A DNA stretch of 64,000 nucleotides from Paenibacillaceae bacterium. GTDB lineage: Bacteria; Bacillota; Bacilli; Paenibacillales; Paenibacillaceae. Position numbers and translations under genes: made by a program. Below are positions 24,943 to 33,978 of the stretch, piece by piece (the stretch's first letter is position 1; every line of letters starts with the position of its first letter). The DNA is taken from NCBI GenBank assembly GCA_900766135.1, contig CAAFUF010000008.1:1-64000 (forward strand), written 5' to 3'. The notes under the pieces were generated by a model. That model was not told the DNA's origin. It searched no databases and saw only the letters and a program-made list of their open reading frames with translations.

Positions 24943-25875
24943 CTACCTGTTCATTTTGGGGTCCAGCACGTCCCGCAGGCCGTCGCCGAACAAATTGATG
25001 GCGATCACGGTGGCGAAAATGGACAACCCTGGCGGAATCCATAACCAAGGATGCTGCTGAAAGTCGATCATATTGTTGGCGGCGTCGATCATATTGCCCC
25101 AGGTCGGCGTCGGCGGCATCACGCCCAGCCCGAAGAAGCTGAGCACCGATTCGCTCAGGATCGCCCCGCCGATGTTCAGCGTGGCCATCACGATAATCAA
25201 CGGCACGAGATTCGGCAGCAGGTGATGGACCAGCTTGCGCCGGTCGCGCAACCCCAGCACCACGGCCGCTTGCATGAACTCGCGCTCCCGCAGGCTCAGC
25301 ATCTGACCGCGGATCATCCGCGCCAATCCCGGCCAGTTCACCAGACTAAGCATGAGCATGACGATGTACATGCGATAGTCGGTCGGCACCTTCCACTCCG
25401 ACAGCAGCGCACCGGAGATGAACAGCAGCGGCAGGCCGGGGATCGTTAACAGCAAATCGGCAATCCGCATAATGATTTGATCCACGATCCCGCGGTAATA
25501 CCCGGCGATCGCGCCAAGCAGCGTGCCCAGGAAGACGGACAACACCATCGAGGCCAAGCCCACGGTCAGCGAGATGCGCCCTGCCTGAAGCACCCGGGTC
25601 AACACGTCGCGTCCCAGCTTGTCGGTACCTAGCCAATGCTGCCAGCTCGGCGGCCTGTTCATCAGCGACATTTGGATTTTGTTATCCGTATACGGCGAAA
25701 ACAACGGCCCCAAGAAGCAGGCCACAAACATGAAAACAACGACAACGAATCCCGACACGGCGAGTTTATTGCGAAGCAGCCGGCGCAGCGACTGCCGCCA
25801 TAGCGACGGCCTCTTGGCCGCGGCGGCTTGGACAGCTTGGCCCGGCTGCGACAGATTTCCTGGAATCGAGCTCAT
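24943..25875 (-). CDS. Peptide-type ABC transporter permease, OppC/DppC-like
   Basis: Inner-membrane permease of about 310 aa. After an N-terminal soluble segment a first membrane helix (LAVSGFVVVVFMFVACFLG) is followed by the LGTDKLGRDVLTRVL segment typical of the OppC branch, then five more helices. The ATPase-contact loop is EREFMQAAVVLGLRDRRKLVHHLLPN. The ATG at 25875 follows AGGGGG. Confidence 0.93.
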   Translation of the reverse strand: MSSIPGNLSQPGQAVQAAAAKRPSLWRQSLRRLLRNKLAVSGFVVVVFMFVACFLGPLFSPYTDNKIQMSLMNRPPSWQHWLGTDKLGRDVLTRVLQAGRISLTVGLASMVLSVFLGTLLGAIAGYYRGIVDQIIMRIADLLLTIPGLPLLFISGALLSEWKVPTDYRMYIVMLMLSLVNWPGLARMIRGQMLSLREREFMQAAVVLGLRDRRKLVHHLLPNLVPLIIVMATLNIGGAILSESVLSFFGLGVMPPTPTWGNMIDAANNMIDFQQHPWLWIPPGLSIFATVIAINLFGDGLRDVLDPKMNR

Positions 25876-25888
25876 GGTTGTCAGCCCC

Positions 25889-26845
25889 CTATTGCAACCG
25901 GACGCGCGGGTCGGCGATTTGGTACAGCAGATCCGACAACAGCGTTCCAATCACGGTCAAGATCGCAATCAGCATCGTAAATCCCATCAGCAACGGGTAA
26001 TCCCGGACGGAAAAAGAAGACATGTACAGCTGCCCGATCCCCGGCCAGTTAAAGATCTTCTCAATGATCAACGAACCGCCGAACAAAGCGGGCAGCTCGA
26101 AGCCCACCAGCGTGATGGCCGGAAGCAGCGCGTTGCGCAGTGCATGGCGGTAGAGCACCTTGCTCTCTTTCAGCCCTTTGGCGCGGGCCGTTCGGATATA
26201 GTCCTGCTTGATCACGTCGATCATGTTGGTGCGAAAATAACGGGTCAAGGAGCCGACGCCCAGAATCGTCATGACGATCACCGGCAGGGTCATATGATGA
26301 AGGACTTCCTTCACGTAAGCCACCCCGGTAGCGTTGCTCCCGGTCGTAATCATCCCGCCCGGCGGCAGCCATTTGAAATCGACGGCCAGGATCTTAATAA
26401 GAAATAAGCCGATGAAAAAGGACGGCAGCGACATGGCGGCAAAGATCAACACCAGCACGAGCGTGTCGAACCAGGAATACTGCTTATAGGCCGAAACGAC
26501 GCCAACGAGCACGGCAATGAACCAGGTGAGAAACGTCGACACCGCCGCCAGCAAGAACGAGTTCCAGATATAATCGTTGAACAACGACAGCACCGGCTTC
26601 TGCTGGGCCAACGAATAGCCGAAGTCGCCGTGAAAAGCATTTTTCATCCAAACGGCGTACCGTTCCAGCACCGGCTTATTCAAGCCGTAGATCTCCCGCA
26701 GCTCGGCCTTGCGCTCCGGCGTCAGCTTGATGTTCCCGCTGATGAAATCGCCGGGCGTCAGCGCGTACAGGCAGAAGATCAACAGCGAGGCAGCCAGCAG
26801 GATCGCCGCCATATAAATCAATCGTTTCGTGATATATGCGCTCAT
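25889..26845 (-). CDS. Peptide-type ABC transporter permease, OppB/DppB-like
   Basis: Inner-membrane permease of 318 aa. It starts MSAYITKRLIYMAAILLAASLLIFCLYAL (first helix; residues given in order across the segment) at the ATG at 26845 with AAGGAG nine bases upstream. The conserved periplasmic loop LNKPVLERYAVWMKN and the ATPase-contact loop YIRTARAKGLKESKVLYRHA are present. It lies 13 bp before the OppC-like gene in the operon. Confidence 0.93.
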   Translation of the reverse strand: MSAYITKRLIYMAAILLAASLLIFCLYALTPGDFISGNIKLTPERKAELREIYGLNKPVLERYAVWMKNAFHGDFGYSLAQQKPVLSLFNDYIWNSFLLAAVSTFLTWFIAVLVGVVSAYKQYSWFDTLVLVLIFAAMSLPSFFIGLFLIKILAVDFKWLPPGGMITTGSNATGVAYVKEVLHHMTLPVIVMTILGVGSLTRYFRTNMIDVIKQDYIRTARAKGLKESKVLYRHALRNALLPAITLVGFELPALFGGSLIIEKIFNWPGIGQLYMSSFSVRDYPLLMGFTMLIAILTVIGTLLSDLLYQIADPRVRLQ

Positions 26846-26926
26846 CTCGTCGCACTCCTTAGACAAGCCATCCCCCCGCATGCAGGGCACGCGAGGGGAG
26901 CGGCTGATTTTTCGAAGACGAAGGGT

Positions 26927-28687
26927 TTACTCCAGCGTCCAGTTCGGCAAGCTGGAAGACAAGCCGGTAAACGGGCTGACGGACAGGTTTTGGATGCGGC
27001 CGTTATAGGCGTATACCGTCTTCTTGTAGTTGGTGAAGATGATCGGCAGCTCGTCGTTCAGCAGCTGGAAGAGCTCCTGATACACCGCCTTGCGTTGTTC
27101 GATGTCACTGGTGCTTAGCGCTTTTTCGTACAGCTCTTTCACCTTCGGATTGTCGTAACCCTTGATTTCCCCGTCGACGAACTGCAGTACGCCGTCCGAA
27201 GGATCGGCCAGCATCGGCGTAGAGAAGGACGCCATATCGTAGTCACCGCCCTCTACCTTGGAAACCAGCGCGTTAAAGTCCGCGAACACCTCCGGCTGGA
27301 AGTCGACGCCGATCGCGGCGAAGTTCTCCGTGGCTACGGCGATAAAGACGTCGGTCTGGGCGCTCTTGGACCCGAGGTAATGGAGGGTCAGCTTCTTGCC
27401 GTCCTTCTCGCGGATGCCGTCCGCGCCTTTGACCCAACCGGCTGCATCGAGCAGTTGATTGGCTTTGTCCGGATCATACGCATATGGATTGATTCCTTCT
27501 TCCGTGTAGGCCCAGGAGATCGGCGAAGCCGGAATGTTGGCGACTTCCCCGGCGCCTTGGTTCGCTTCGACATAGATGCTCTGGCGGTCCAGGCCATAAG
27601 TCAATGCCTGGCGGACGCTCTTATCCTTAAGCGCTTCATGCTCCAAATTCAATTGGAGATAACCATAGGTGCTTGGCGTATACGGCAGGATGTTGACGAA
27701 GCCCATGCTTTTCAGCTTATCGATGTTTTCGGTCGTCGCGCTGAAGGAAGCATAATCCACTTCGCCCGTCTCCAGGTACTGCCATACGTCGCCTTCAGAC
27801 GTTTTATAGATAAACTTCTCGGTTTTCGGCTTGCCCGCATAGTAGTAAGGATTGGCGACATAACGCACCTCTTGCCCCGGAATGAACTTCTCCAGCACGT
27901 ACGGTCCGTTGCCGACCGGCTTCTCGTGCAGCTTCTTGATGTAATCCAGCTGCCCGAACTTGTAGTCCTTGCCGTAGTAAGCTTTGGACAACACGTCGCT
28001 GCCCAGCAGCACCAGCGCCGTCGCATTCGGCTGCCCGAGCGTTACCGACACGGTCTGCGGATCTTTGACGGTGATGCCGGAAATGCTGTTGGCTTTCCCT
28101 TCCTTATAAGCTTCGCCGCCAACGATATGTAGCGTTGGGATTTGGGAATCCCCGTCGTAAGCCTTATCGTGGAGCAACGTCCAGGTAAAAGCCACGTCGT
28201 CCGCGGTCATTGGCGAACCGTCGCTGAACTTCAAATCCTTGCGCAGATGGTACGTATACGTCAGCTGATCCTCGGAGACCTCCCAGCTCTCGGCGAGGCC
28301 CGGTGCCGGCAGCCCTTTGTCATCCACCGTCACCAGAGGCGTGTACAACAGCGACGAGACGTTGCCGTCATACCCGCTCTGCTGGAAATACGGCGTAAAC
28401 GCGCCGCTCGGGTCGGTCAATCCGACGATGATCGTATCGGTACGCCCTTTGGCTACCGCCGGCAACTTCGACATATCGCCAGCCGGAATAAACTGCAGCT
28501 CGCCTCCGGCCGCCGTACCCGCGTTGTTTCCGCCGGCCTCGCTCTGGCTGTTCCCGGGCTGAGCCGATGCCTGTTCCGCTCCCTGCGCGGTATTGTTGCC
28601 TCCGTTCCCCCCGCAAGCCGCCAACAACAGTACCACGGACAAGAATGAGCTCATCAGTGCGGTGATTCGTTTTTTCTTCATTTGCAT
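26927..28687 (-). CDS. Extracellular solute-binding lipoprotein, family 5 (peptide/nickel type)
   Basis: Substrate-binding lipoprotein of the importer, 586 aa. A signal peptide ends in a lipobox (LLLAACGG, Cys 25), followed by a Gly/Asn/Ala-rich linker. The family 5 segments LAESWEVSEDQLTYTYHLRKDLKFSDG (seen in pieces from about residue 128) and FTWTLLHD are clear. The substrate (peptide, sugar or metal chelate) cannot be told. First gene of the operon, 82 bp before the first permease gene; good ribosome site GGAGGG. Confidence 0.93.
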   Translation of the reverse strand: MQMKKKRITALMSSFLSVVLLLAACGGNGGNNTAQGAEQASAQPGNSQSEAGGNNAGTAAGGELQFIPAGDMSKLPAVAKGRTDTIIVGLTDPSGAFTPYFQQSGYDGNVSSLLYTPLVTVDDKGLPAPGLAESWEVSEDQLTYTYHLRKDLKFSDGSPMTADDVAFTWTLLHDKAYDGDSQIPTLHIVGGEAYKEGKANSISGITVKDPQTVSVTLGQPNATALVLLGSDVLSKAYYGKDYKFGQLDYIKKLHEKPVGNGPYVLEKFIPGQEVRYVANPYYYAGKPKTEKFIYKTSEGDVWQYLETGEVDYASFSATTENIDKLKSMGFVNILPYTPSTYGYLQLNLEHEALKDKSVRQALTYGLDRQSIYVEANQGAGEVANIPASPISWAYTEEGINPYAYDPDKANQLLDAAGWVKGADGIREKDGKKLTLHYLGSKSAQTDVFIAVATENFAAIGVDFQPEVFADFNALVSKVEGGDYDMASFSTPMLADPSDGVLQFVDGEIKGYDNPKVKELYEKALSTSDIEQRKAVYQELFQLLNDELPIIFTNYKKTVYAYNGRIQNLSVSPFTGLSSSLPNWTLE

Positions 28688-28775
28688 GGTTCTTTCCCTC
28701 CGATTTGCCTTTTTTTAAGCGAAACTTTACAATAGACGTTAATTCCGATAAGTTAAGTGGTGTTTTAATGCTCCT

Positions 28776-28804
28776 ATTATACGAGAGGGTATCGGTTCTG
28801 TAAA
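28776..28804 (-). promoter_or_regulatory. Sigma-A promoter of the ABC transporter operon
   Basis: TTTACA (28799-28804), exact 17-bp spacer and perfect TATAAT (28776-28781), about 90 bp upstream of the binding-protein gene. Confidence 0.85.
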
Positions 28805-28838
28805 TAGAGAACTTGTTATTCTTTCTTTATTCAGAGAA

Positions 28839-28850
28839 ATGAATATTCAT
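28839..28850. promoter_or_regulatory. Perfect palindrome upstream of transporter promoter, possible operator
   Basis: ATGAATATTCAT is a 12-bp perfect palindrome 35 bp upstream of the -35, between the regulator terminator and the transporter promoter. It is a candidate site for the neighbouring ArsR-like regulator. Confidence 0.3.
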
Positions 28851-28856
28851 GACATC

Positions 28857-28902
28857 ATAAAAAAACGACCCCGCCGCCGTTCGCACGGTGCGGAATCGTT
28901 AT
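28857..28902 (-). terminator. Terminator of the ArsR-like regulator gene
   Basis: On the minus strand AACGATTCCGC pairs imperfectly with GCGGGGTCGTT, followed by seven Ts. A small CGCCAGAAATGGCG hairpin lies directly after the stop codon. Confidence 0.7.
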
Positions 28903-28923
28903 GACCGCCATTTCTGGCGTTGG

Positions 28924-29832
28924 TTAATTCACGATATAATCGACCAGCTTCCGATGCATCACGTCCAGCATTTCCGGACGCAAGCTGTATTCGGACACCG
29001 CTTCCCCATCGAAATGGGCTCGGATAAAACCGCCGCTGCGCAGCTTGGACACATGATCGTGCGTAATCCCCTTGGACAGTTTCAAATGACGGACGATTTC
29101 CGTGAACGTTCGGGGACCGCCGCTCAAATAACGCAGGATCTTCAGCCGGCTCTGCTCGGCCAACGCCCGAATCATTCGGTACTCGTGGGGAGGAAAATCC
29201 GTTTCGCCGCCCAAATAGATCCGTGCCGAATAGTGACACAGCGTGATTTTGCCGAAGTGATAAATGACGTTCATCGGTTGAAAATGGTACTGCGGCACCA
29301 GAACCAACTTTTCCAACCCTTCCTTCGGCATAAACGTCAAACCGTTGGTCGTCCGTTCGATAAACGCCAACGGCTCGGCATGGGCCAGCTCGTCCGTCCG
29401 TTTATTGGCTTCGGAACGCAGCGCGCCGATCACCTCCGGCTCCAGCCTGCGGAAATACTGCTCGTGCCAGCCGGATAACACCGTCAAGGTACGGGAGCGG
29501 AATTGCCCCATGTCCTTCGGGAACTGCTGGCTGTACTCCGCGATCAACTCGTACAAATCTCCTGGCGTCTTCGCCTCCAGCCAGGCCAGAAACTCCTCAG
29601 GTGACGCCCCGTCCGGGCACAGATAGGCCAGCAAATACGTGGTTTTCCAATCGCCGTCCACTTCCAAGTCGCCGAGAATGGAGGCGAACTCCGGCGTGAT
29701 CCGCTTTAAGGTATCCTTCACCCATGCCGGGGTCAGATCGATCTTCTTATGCGATTTGCGGCATATCATCGTATGTAGACTGCTGAGCAGCTCGTACCGG
29801 GGTTCAAATGCGACATCCACGCGGTAACCCAA
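28924..29832 (-). CDS. ArsR-like winged-helix regulator with N-terminal sensor-like region
   Basis: A 302-aa protein whose last 80 residues form an ArsR-type helix-turn-helix (RMIRALAEQSRLKILRYLSGGPRTFTEIVRHLKLSKGITHDHVSKLRSGG across residues about 217-268). The first 200 residues match the long N-terminal regions of DUF5937-type regulators that often sit beside ABC importers. The start appears to be TTG at 29832 with AAAGGGG upstream. It lies upstream of and codirectional with the transporter operon, which has its own promoter, so it probably regulates it. Confidence 0.82.
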   Translation of the reverse strand: MGYRVDVAFEPRYELLSSLHTMICRKSHKKIDLTPAWVKDTLKRITPEFASILGDLEVDGDWKTTYLLAYLCPDGASPEEFLAWLEAKTPGDLYELIAEYSQQFPKDMGQFRSRTLTVLSGWHEQYFRRLEPEVIGALRSEANKRTDELAHAEPLAFIERTTNGLTFMPKEGLEKLVLVPQYHFQPMNVIYHFGKITLCHYSARIYLGGETDFPPHEYRMIRALAEQSRLKILRYLSGGPRTFTEIVRHLKLSKGITHDHVSKLRSGGFIRAHFDGEAVSEYSLRPEMLDVMHRKLVDYIVN

Positions 29833-29906
29833 TATCTCACGCCCCTTTCTCTCCCCCTATTATAACGTGCTCCCCCCCGGTTCAGGCAAAACAAGATTTC
29901 GGGCGC

Positions 29907-29940
29907 AAAAAAAAGAACCTGAGGTTCTCACCTCAAGCTC
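29907..29940 (-). terminator. spoIIE intrinsic terminator
   Basis: An 11-bp stem GAGCTTGAGGT / ACCTCAGGTTC with loop GAGA and eight Ts, directly after the spoIIE stop. Confidence 0.9.
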
Positions 29941-29944
29941 CCTT

Positions 29945-32452
29945 CTAGCTCACCGTACGCGGCCGCTCCAGCCGGCTGATGCCGGGAATGTGCAGCGTGG
30001 ACCACTCGGGCCGCAGATGATCGACGTTGGCGACGACCACGGTCATATCATCGTGGATGACGTTCTTCTGGTACCGGATCACGGACTCCAACAGGCAATC
30101 GGCGATCTCCTGCGGCTCCTCGGCCTGGATCTCCTGAATCAGCCGCTTGATCCACAGCTCCTTGTTGACCGCCGGTCCCGGCGCATCGTAGATGCCGTCG
30201 GTCATCATGATCAGCGTATCTCCCGGATACAGCTGGACGGACACCAGATCGACTTCGATATCCTGGATAATGCCGATCGGCAAATTGCTGGCAGTGACCG
30301 GGATCACCTCCTGGCCTCGCTTGATGAAGCTTGGCGACGAGCCGATCTTCATAAACGTCGTCCGGGCCGTGTACTGGTCGATCAGCGCCATGTCGACCGT
30401 CGCATACACCTCGTCCGGCGAGCGCAGCATCAGAATCGAGTTCACCGATTTGATCGCCAGCGTCTCCTCCATGCCGGACTGCAGCAGTTGCTCGAGAATG
30501 TTCAGCGCCGTGCTGCTCTCCAGCCGCGCTCGCTCCCCATTGCCCATGCCGTCGCTGATCGCCACGGCGAACGTGCCGTTGCCGAGCTCCTTGGCGCTGA
30601 AGCTGTCGCCCGAGAGCATGTCCCCACCTTTGGCGGTGCCGGCGACCCCCGTCGTGATCTCGAAGGCCTTGGCCGAGCCGAAGGTCACGGTCGACAAGCC
30701 TTCTTTGCCGCCATGCAGCATTTCGTTCATCACGGCGATATGCTCGCCTAATATATCCGAGAGAAGCGGCGCGATGATCTTCCGGCACTCATCGAAACCG
30801 CGGGTGTACGCATGCACGATCTCAATCTCCACGTTCCCGTGGTCCAGACTCACGATGTCGATGCTATGGATGGACAGGCCCATTTTTTCGAGCGCCTCGC
30901 GGATTTGCTCCTCCTGTTTGTACATGGCTTGCCCTTCGCGCTGGATTTCCCGGGCCAGGTCCTCCATGACCTGCGAGACGCCCGAGAGCTGCTCGGCCAC
31001 CAGCTGGCGGCTGTCGTAAATTTGCCGTTTCCAATGCAGATCATGCTGATACAAATCGTATTCGTGCTTCATAATGTCCAGCACCTGGTCGGTTTTCGCG
31101 CACAGCTTACCCCATCTTGGCGGAAGCTCGGCGACGGTGATTTCGGGCTTCTCCTCGATTGCGGTCATCATCTCCGTCATCAGCTTGTACGTTTGATAGA
31201 ATCGCCCGTCCCAGCACGTGTTCTTGCGGAAGCAAGTGGCGCAAGCCCCTTCGGTCACCGCGTTCATGAAATGGTCGATCTCCTCGCCGCGCTTGGCGAT
31301 TTCCCCGGTGCTGGACACCTGTCCGAAGCTGCGGGCCAGCTGCTTGAAGACTTGGGAGAACTGCGCCACCCGACCGGCCGTAATGTCGCGTACCCGCTTG
31401 GCGTATTCATGCTGCGTTTTGGCATGCTCCTGCGTGCCGGGCACGTATTTGGCAATGACTTGGACCGTTTTTTTGGGGGTCAACAGAAAGAGCAGCACTG
31501 CAGCGCAGCTCTCCCAAGTGGAGGACATCACGTCCGCCGGACCGGCAATGTAGATCGACAGGATCGACGAGCCGAGCAGCATGCCGAAACCGACGGCCCA
31601 TTTGCGCCCTTCCCGCAGCATCCCGGCGAGCATTCCGGAGAACGCCAGCAAACTCATCTGGTAAAGGGCTGACGTGTCCGCCAGACTTAGGATCAGTCCG
31701 GTAATCACGCCGACCGAAGCTCCCAAAGGCGCACCGCCCGCCAAAGCGAACAGCAGGATCAGGTATCTCGATAACACGTGCTCGGCCGATAACCCTTGAA
31801 TCTCCCACCCGACCGTTCCGGTCATGACCGAGGCTAGCAGGATGACGAGACAGAGAATTTCCTCGCCGCGCAACTGGTAATGCTTCTTCCGGTACGTAAA
31901 CACCGGGACGGCCTGGATGAAGACGAGCGTCAGGACGAAGCTCAGTAACGCGTCCATCACGGTCATCGCCAGCGCGTACCAGGTCAGTGAAGGGCCGATC
32001 ACCGCCCCGAACATGCCGACGAAGAAGGTGCTCGTGAACACCATGATCGGAGCATAGGAGAGATCCGCCCGTTCAAACGTCTCCAGCCCCTTTTGCAGCA
32101 GGTAGAAAATCAGCAGCTCCACGGCGATTTCCACAGCATGGAGATGCGCGTCCGGCGTCAGCAGCGCCCCTCCGACCATCGCAACGCCCGCGATCCAGGC
32201 GAGATCTCGCCGCATAAACAGAATGACCGCGAAGAAAGCGACCGCAAACGGGGCCAGCTCGTCCAATATCGTTGCACGCCCCAGCAGGAAGCTCATCGCC
32301 AGAAGCAGTCCGTTCCACTTGTTGACCGCGAACAGCCGCCCGGCCCGCCGAATCACCGGTTGGTCCAGCAATAGGCTCCGCCACGATCCCTTGTCCCATG
32401 CCTTCGCCTTTCTCATCCCTGGAAACAGGGTGACATTCCACTTGTTCAACAT
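29945..32452 (-). CDS. spoIIE: Stage II sporulation protein E, membrane-anchored PP2C phosphatase
   Basis: SpoIIE sits at the polar septum, dephosphorylates SpoIIAA and so activates sigma-F in the forespore. The 835-aa product has about ten membrane helices between residues 45 and 330, a central regulatory region with a long coiled-coil-like segment (QVMEDLAREIQREGQAMYKQEEQI, given over about residues 500-525), and a C-terminal PP2C domain. Metal-binding motifs ISDGMGNGERA and MMTDGIYDAPG are intact. In B. subtilis it adjoins yabS; here the ABC transporter cluster lies between them. Confidence 0.96.
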   Translation of the reverse strand: MLNKWNVTLFPGMRKAKAWDKGSWRSLLLDQPVIRRAGRLFAVNKWNGLLLAMSFLLGRATILDELAPFAVAFFAVILFMRRDLAWIAGVAMVGGALLTPDAHLHAVEIAVELLIFYLLQKGLETFERADLSYAPIMVFTSTFFVGMFGAVIGPSLTWYALAMTVMDALLSFVLTLVFIQAVPVFTYRKKHYQLRGEEILCLVILLASVMTGTVGWEIQGLSAEHVLSRYLILLFALAGGAPLGASVGVITGLILSLADTSALYQMSLLAFSGMLAGMLREGRKWAVGFGMLLGSSILSIYIAGPADVMSSTWESCAAVLLFLLTPKKTVQVIAKYVPGTQEHAKTQHEYAKRVRDITAGRVAQFSQVFKQLARSFGQVSSTGEIAKRGEEIDHFMNAVTEGACATCFRKNTCWDGRFYQTYKLMTEMMTAIEEKPEITVAELPPRWGKLCAKTDQVLDIMKHEYDLYQHDLHWKRQIYDSRQLVAEQLSGVSQVMEDLAREIQREGQAMYKQEEQIREALEKMGLSIHSIDIVSLDHGNVEIEIVHAYTRGFDECRKIIAPLLSDILGEHIAVMNEMLHGGKEGLSTVTFGSAKAFEITTGVAGTAKGGDMLSGDSFSAKELGNGTFAVAISDGMGNGERARLESSTALNILEQLLQSGMEETLAIKSVNSILMLRSPDEVYATVDMALIDQYTARTTFMKIGSSPSFIKRGQEVIPVTASNLPIGIIQDIEVDLVSVQLYPGDTLIMMTDGIYDAPGPAVNKELWIKRLIQEIQAEEPQEIADCLLESVIRYQKNVIHDDMTVVVANVDHLRPEWSTLHIPGISRLERPRTVS

Positions 32453-32490
32453 CCTGGCACCGCCTTTTCCAAATTAGTAAGGTATGTCCC

Positions 32491-32523
32491 ATTATAGGAG
32501 GCTAGAACCGGAAAGTTTGTCAG
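32491..32523 (-). promoter_or_regulatory. spoIIE promoter, Spo0A-type with 21-bp spacer
   Basis: CTGACA (32518-32523) and perfect TATAAT (32491-32496) are separated by 21 bp, the abnormal spacing known for the Spo0A-activated sigma-A promoter of B. subtilis spoIIE. A TGTCGGA sequence at 32550-32556 differs by one base from the Spo0A box TGTCGAA. Confidence 0.65.
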
Positions 32524-32941
32524 ATACCGGAGCAGGGGCCAAAGAAATTTCCGACAAATTGAGAGGGGACGCCGACACGGCGCGAATGCATGCCCCCCAT
32601 AGCGATGGGCCGCGTTAGGGGTTTCTATGTTCGCATCGGAGATCACGGGCTTTGTTAGCGAAAGGCGGCTAATCAGACGCGCTCCTCGTAAAAAACCGTA
32701 AGAACCTGTCGGCAAAAAGCCCGGAGGCGACAAAAGATGCTTTAGAGGAGATTCAAAAAGTCATCTTGTGAAGTTTTAGTCGTGGATAGGCGGCGATAAT
32801 ATTCCATCGTTAAATCGCAAGAAAAACTTCAACTTACGGCGGGCTGACTTCTGTGAATGCTCATCGATCAAGCCTTTTCTTATCACGAAGCGGAACAAGA
32901 AGTTAAATCGATATCGAATCTTGAAATCAGCCGCACAACAA

Positions 32942-32977
32942 AACAAAAAACCGCAGGCGAGCAATACGCCTACGGTG
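32942..32977 (-). terminator. yabR intrinsic terminator
   Basis: ACCGTAGGCG / CGCCTGCGGT stem with a seven-base loop followed by six Ts, about 30 bp past the yabR stop. Confidence 0.88.
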
Positions 32978-33003
32978 GGTTTGATCGATTGAATTTTCAG
33001 GGA

Positions 33004-33480
33004 TTACATTCGTTTGGCTCCGCGTCCTCCGCGTTTGCCTTCCGTATTCTTCTTCAGCGAAGAAATCCGCTCCTCGCTATCCTTCAGGAAACGGGAAACT
33101 TTGTCTTCGAAAGAAGCTTTGTTGGCTGGGGGCTTGAAAGAGCGTCCTCCCCGGTCTCGGTTAAATCCGCCGCCCGGACGGTCTCCGTCTCTTCCGCTTG
33201 GCCGGTCCGGTCTCGGCGCGCGAGGCGGTCTGGCTTCGGCAGGTTTGTCAACAGCCTGCTTGATGGAAAGTCCGATCTTGCCGTCCTTATCGACATTGAT
33301 CACCTTGACGGTAACCGTATCGCCGATCTTCAGATGATCGTTGACGTCTTTCACGTAATTGTCGGCGATCTCCGAAATGTGAACGAGACCCGTGACACCT
33401 CCTGACAGATCCACAAATGCTCCGAAATGCGTGATGCCTGTCACTTTTCCTTCTAACTTGGTGCCCACTTCAATTGCCAT
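33004..33480 (-). CDS. yabR: S1 domain RNA-binding protein (YabR-like)
   Basis: A 158-aa cytoplasmic protein with one S1 RNA-binding domain (residues 1-75, with GKVTGITHFGAFVDL and GLVHISEIADNYV). The rest is Arg/Gly/Asp/Pro-rich, with RGG-like stretches (RPGGGFNRDRGGRSF), likely disordered and RNA-binding. It lies between divIC and spoIIE as in B. subtilis and has its own promoter. Confidence 0.93.
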   Translation of the reverse strand: MAIEVGTKLEGKVTGITHFGAFVDLSGGVTGLVHISEIADNYVKDVNDHLKIGDTVTVKVINVDKDGKIGLSIKQAVDKPAEARPPRAPRPDRPSGRDGDRPGGGFNRDRGGRSFKPPANKASFEDKVSRFLKDSEERISSLKKNTEGKRGGRGAKRM

Positions 33481-33545
33481 AAAATAAAATGATCCTCCCT
33501 TAAAAATATACAGCCAGGCCTCGAAATCATGACTGCGGTGATTTG

Positions 33546-33574
33546 ATTATACCGAATGACTGATACAAGGTCAA
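33546..33574 (-). promoter_or_regulatory. yabR sigma-A promoter
   Basis: TTGACC (33569-33574), 17-bp spacer and perfect TATAAT (33546-33551), 66 bp upstream of yabR. Confidence 0.85.
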
Positions 33575-33604
33575 CAGACGGATGTCCCGTCAACCCGCAT
33601 GGGG

Positions 33605-33961
33605 TCAGTCATTTCCGGCTTCAGACTCGGATACCCGGACCGGGATTTCGCCCGGTTTGTAAAGACCATATTTCTTCATGGCAATTTGTCCGATGTACTC
33701 GGGGTCGTTCAGTCGGTTAATTTCATATTTGAGCTGGTTCAAATCCTGCTCGCTGGCCGCCTTGGCGGCTTGTCGTTCGGCCAACTGCTGTGATTTGCCG
33801 CCGATATCCCCGGCTTGGGATATAAACGTGTACCCGGCCCAGCCCAGGAACAGGATCATGAATCCCATCCAGAGCCGCAGCCTGCGCTTTGCGAAAGCAG
33901 ATCCGTTTCCGGAGGACTGGCTTTTGTTCGATGGATTCGGATTTGTCGACACTTCGCGCAT
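33605..33961 (-). CDS. divIC: Septum formation initiator, DivIC-like
   Basis: A small bitopic division protein that associates with FtsL and DivIB at the septum. From the ATG at 33961 (GGAGG upstream) it is 118 aa: basic N-terminal cytoplasmic part, one membrane segment (LWMGFMILFLGWAGYTFI), then a coiled coil (SQQLAERQAAKAASEQDLNQ) and the NDPEYIGQIAMKKYGLYKPGE segment typical of DivIC. It is 17 bp after yabQ. Confidence 0.93.
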   Translation of the reverse strand: MREVSTNPNPSNKSQSSGNGSAFAKRRLRLWMGFMILFLGWAGYTFISQAGDIGGKSQQLAERQAAKAASEQDLNQLKYEINRLNDPEYIGQIAMKKYGLYKPGEIPVRVSESEAGND

Positions 33962-33978
33962 CAGGGCACCTCCCAGCG

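Larger units (their letters stand above)
32453..33003. other. spoIIE-yabR intergenic region (no gene)
   Basis: It carries the spoIIE promoter at its left end and the yabR terminator at its right end. Between them, about 32770-32850, an inverted pair GAAGTTTT/AAAACTTC encloses an AT-rich loop. In B. subtilis tRNA genes lie here; I find no tRNA (no GTTCRANTC arm). Confidence 0.5.

Noticed and set aside
32453..33003. tRNA genes expected from B. subtilis synteny near spoIIE
   Set aside because: No T-arm consensus or cloverleaf is seen on either strand.
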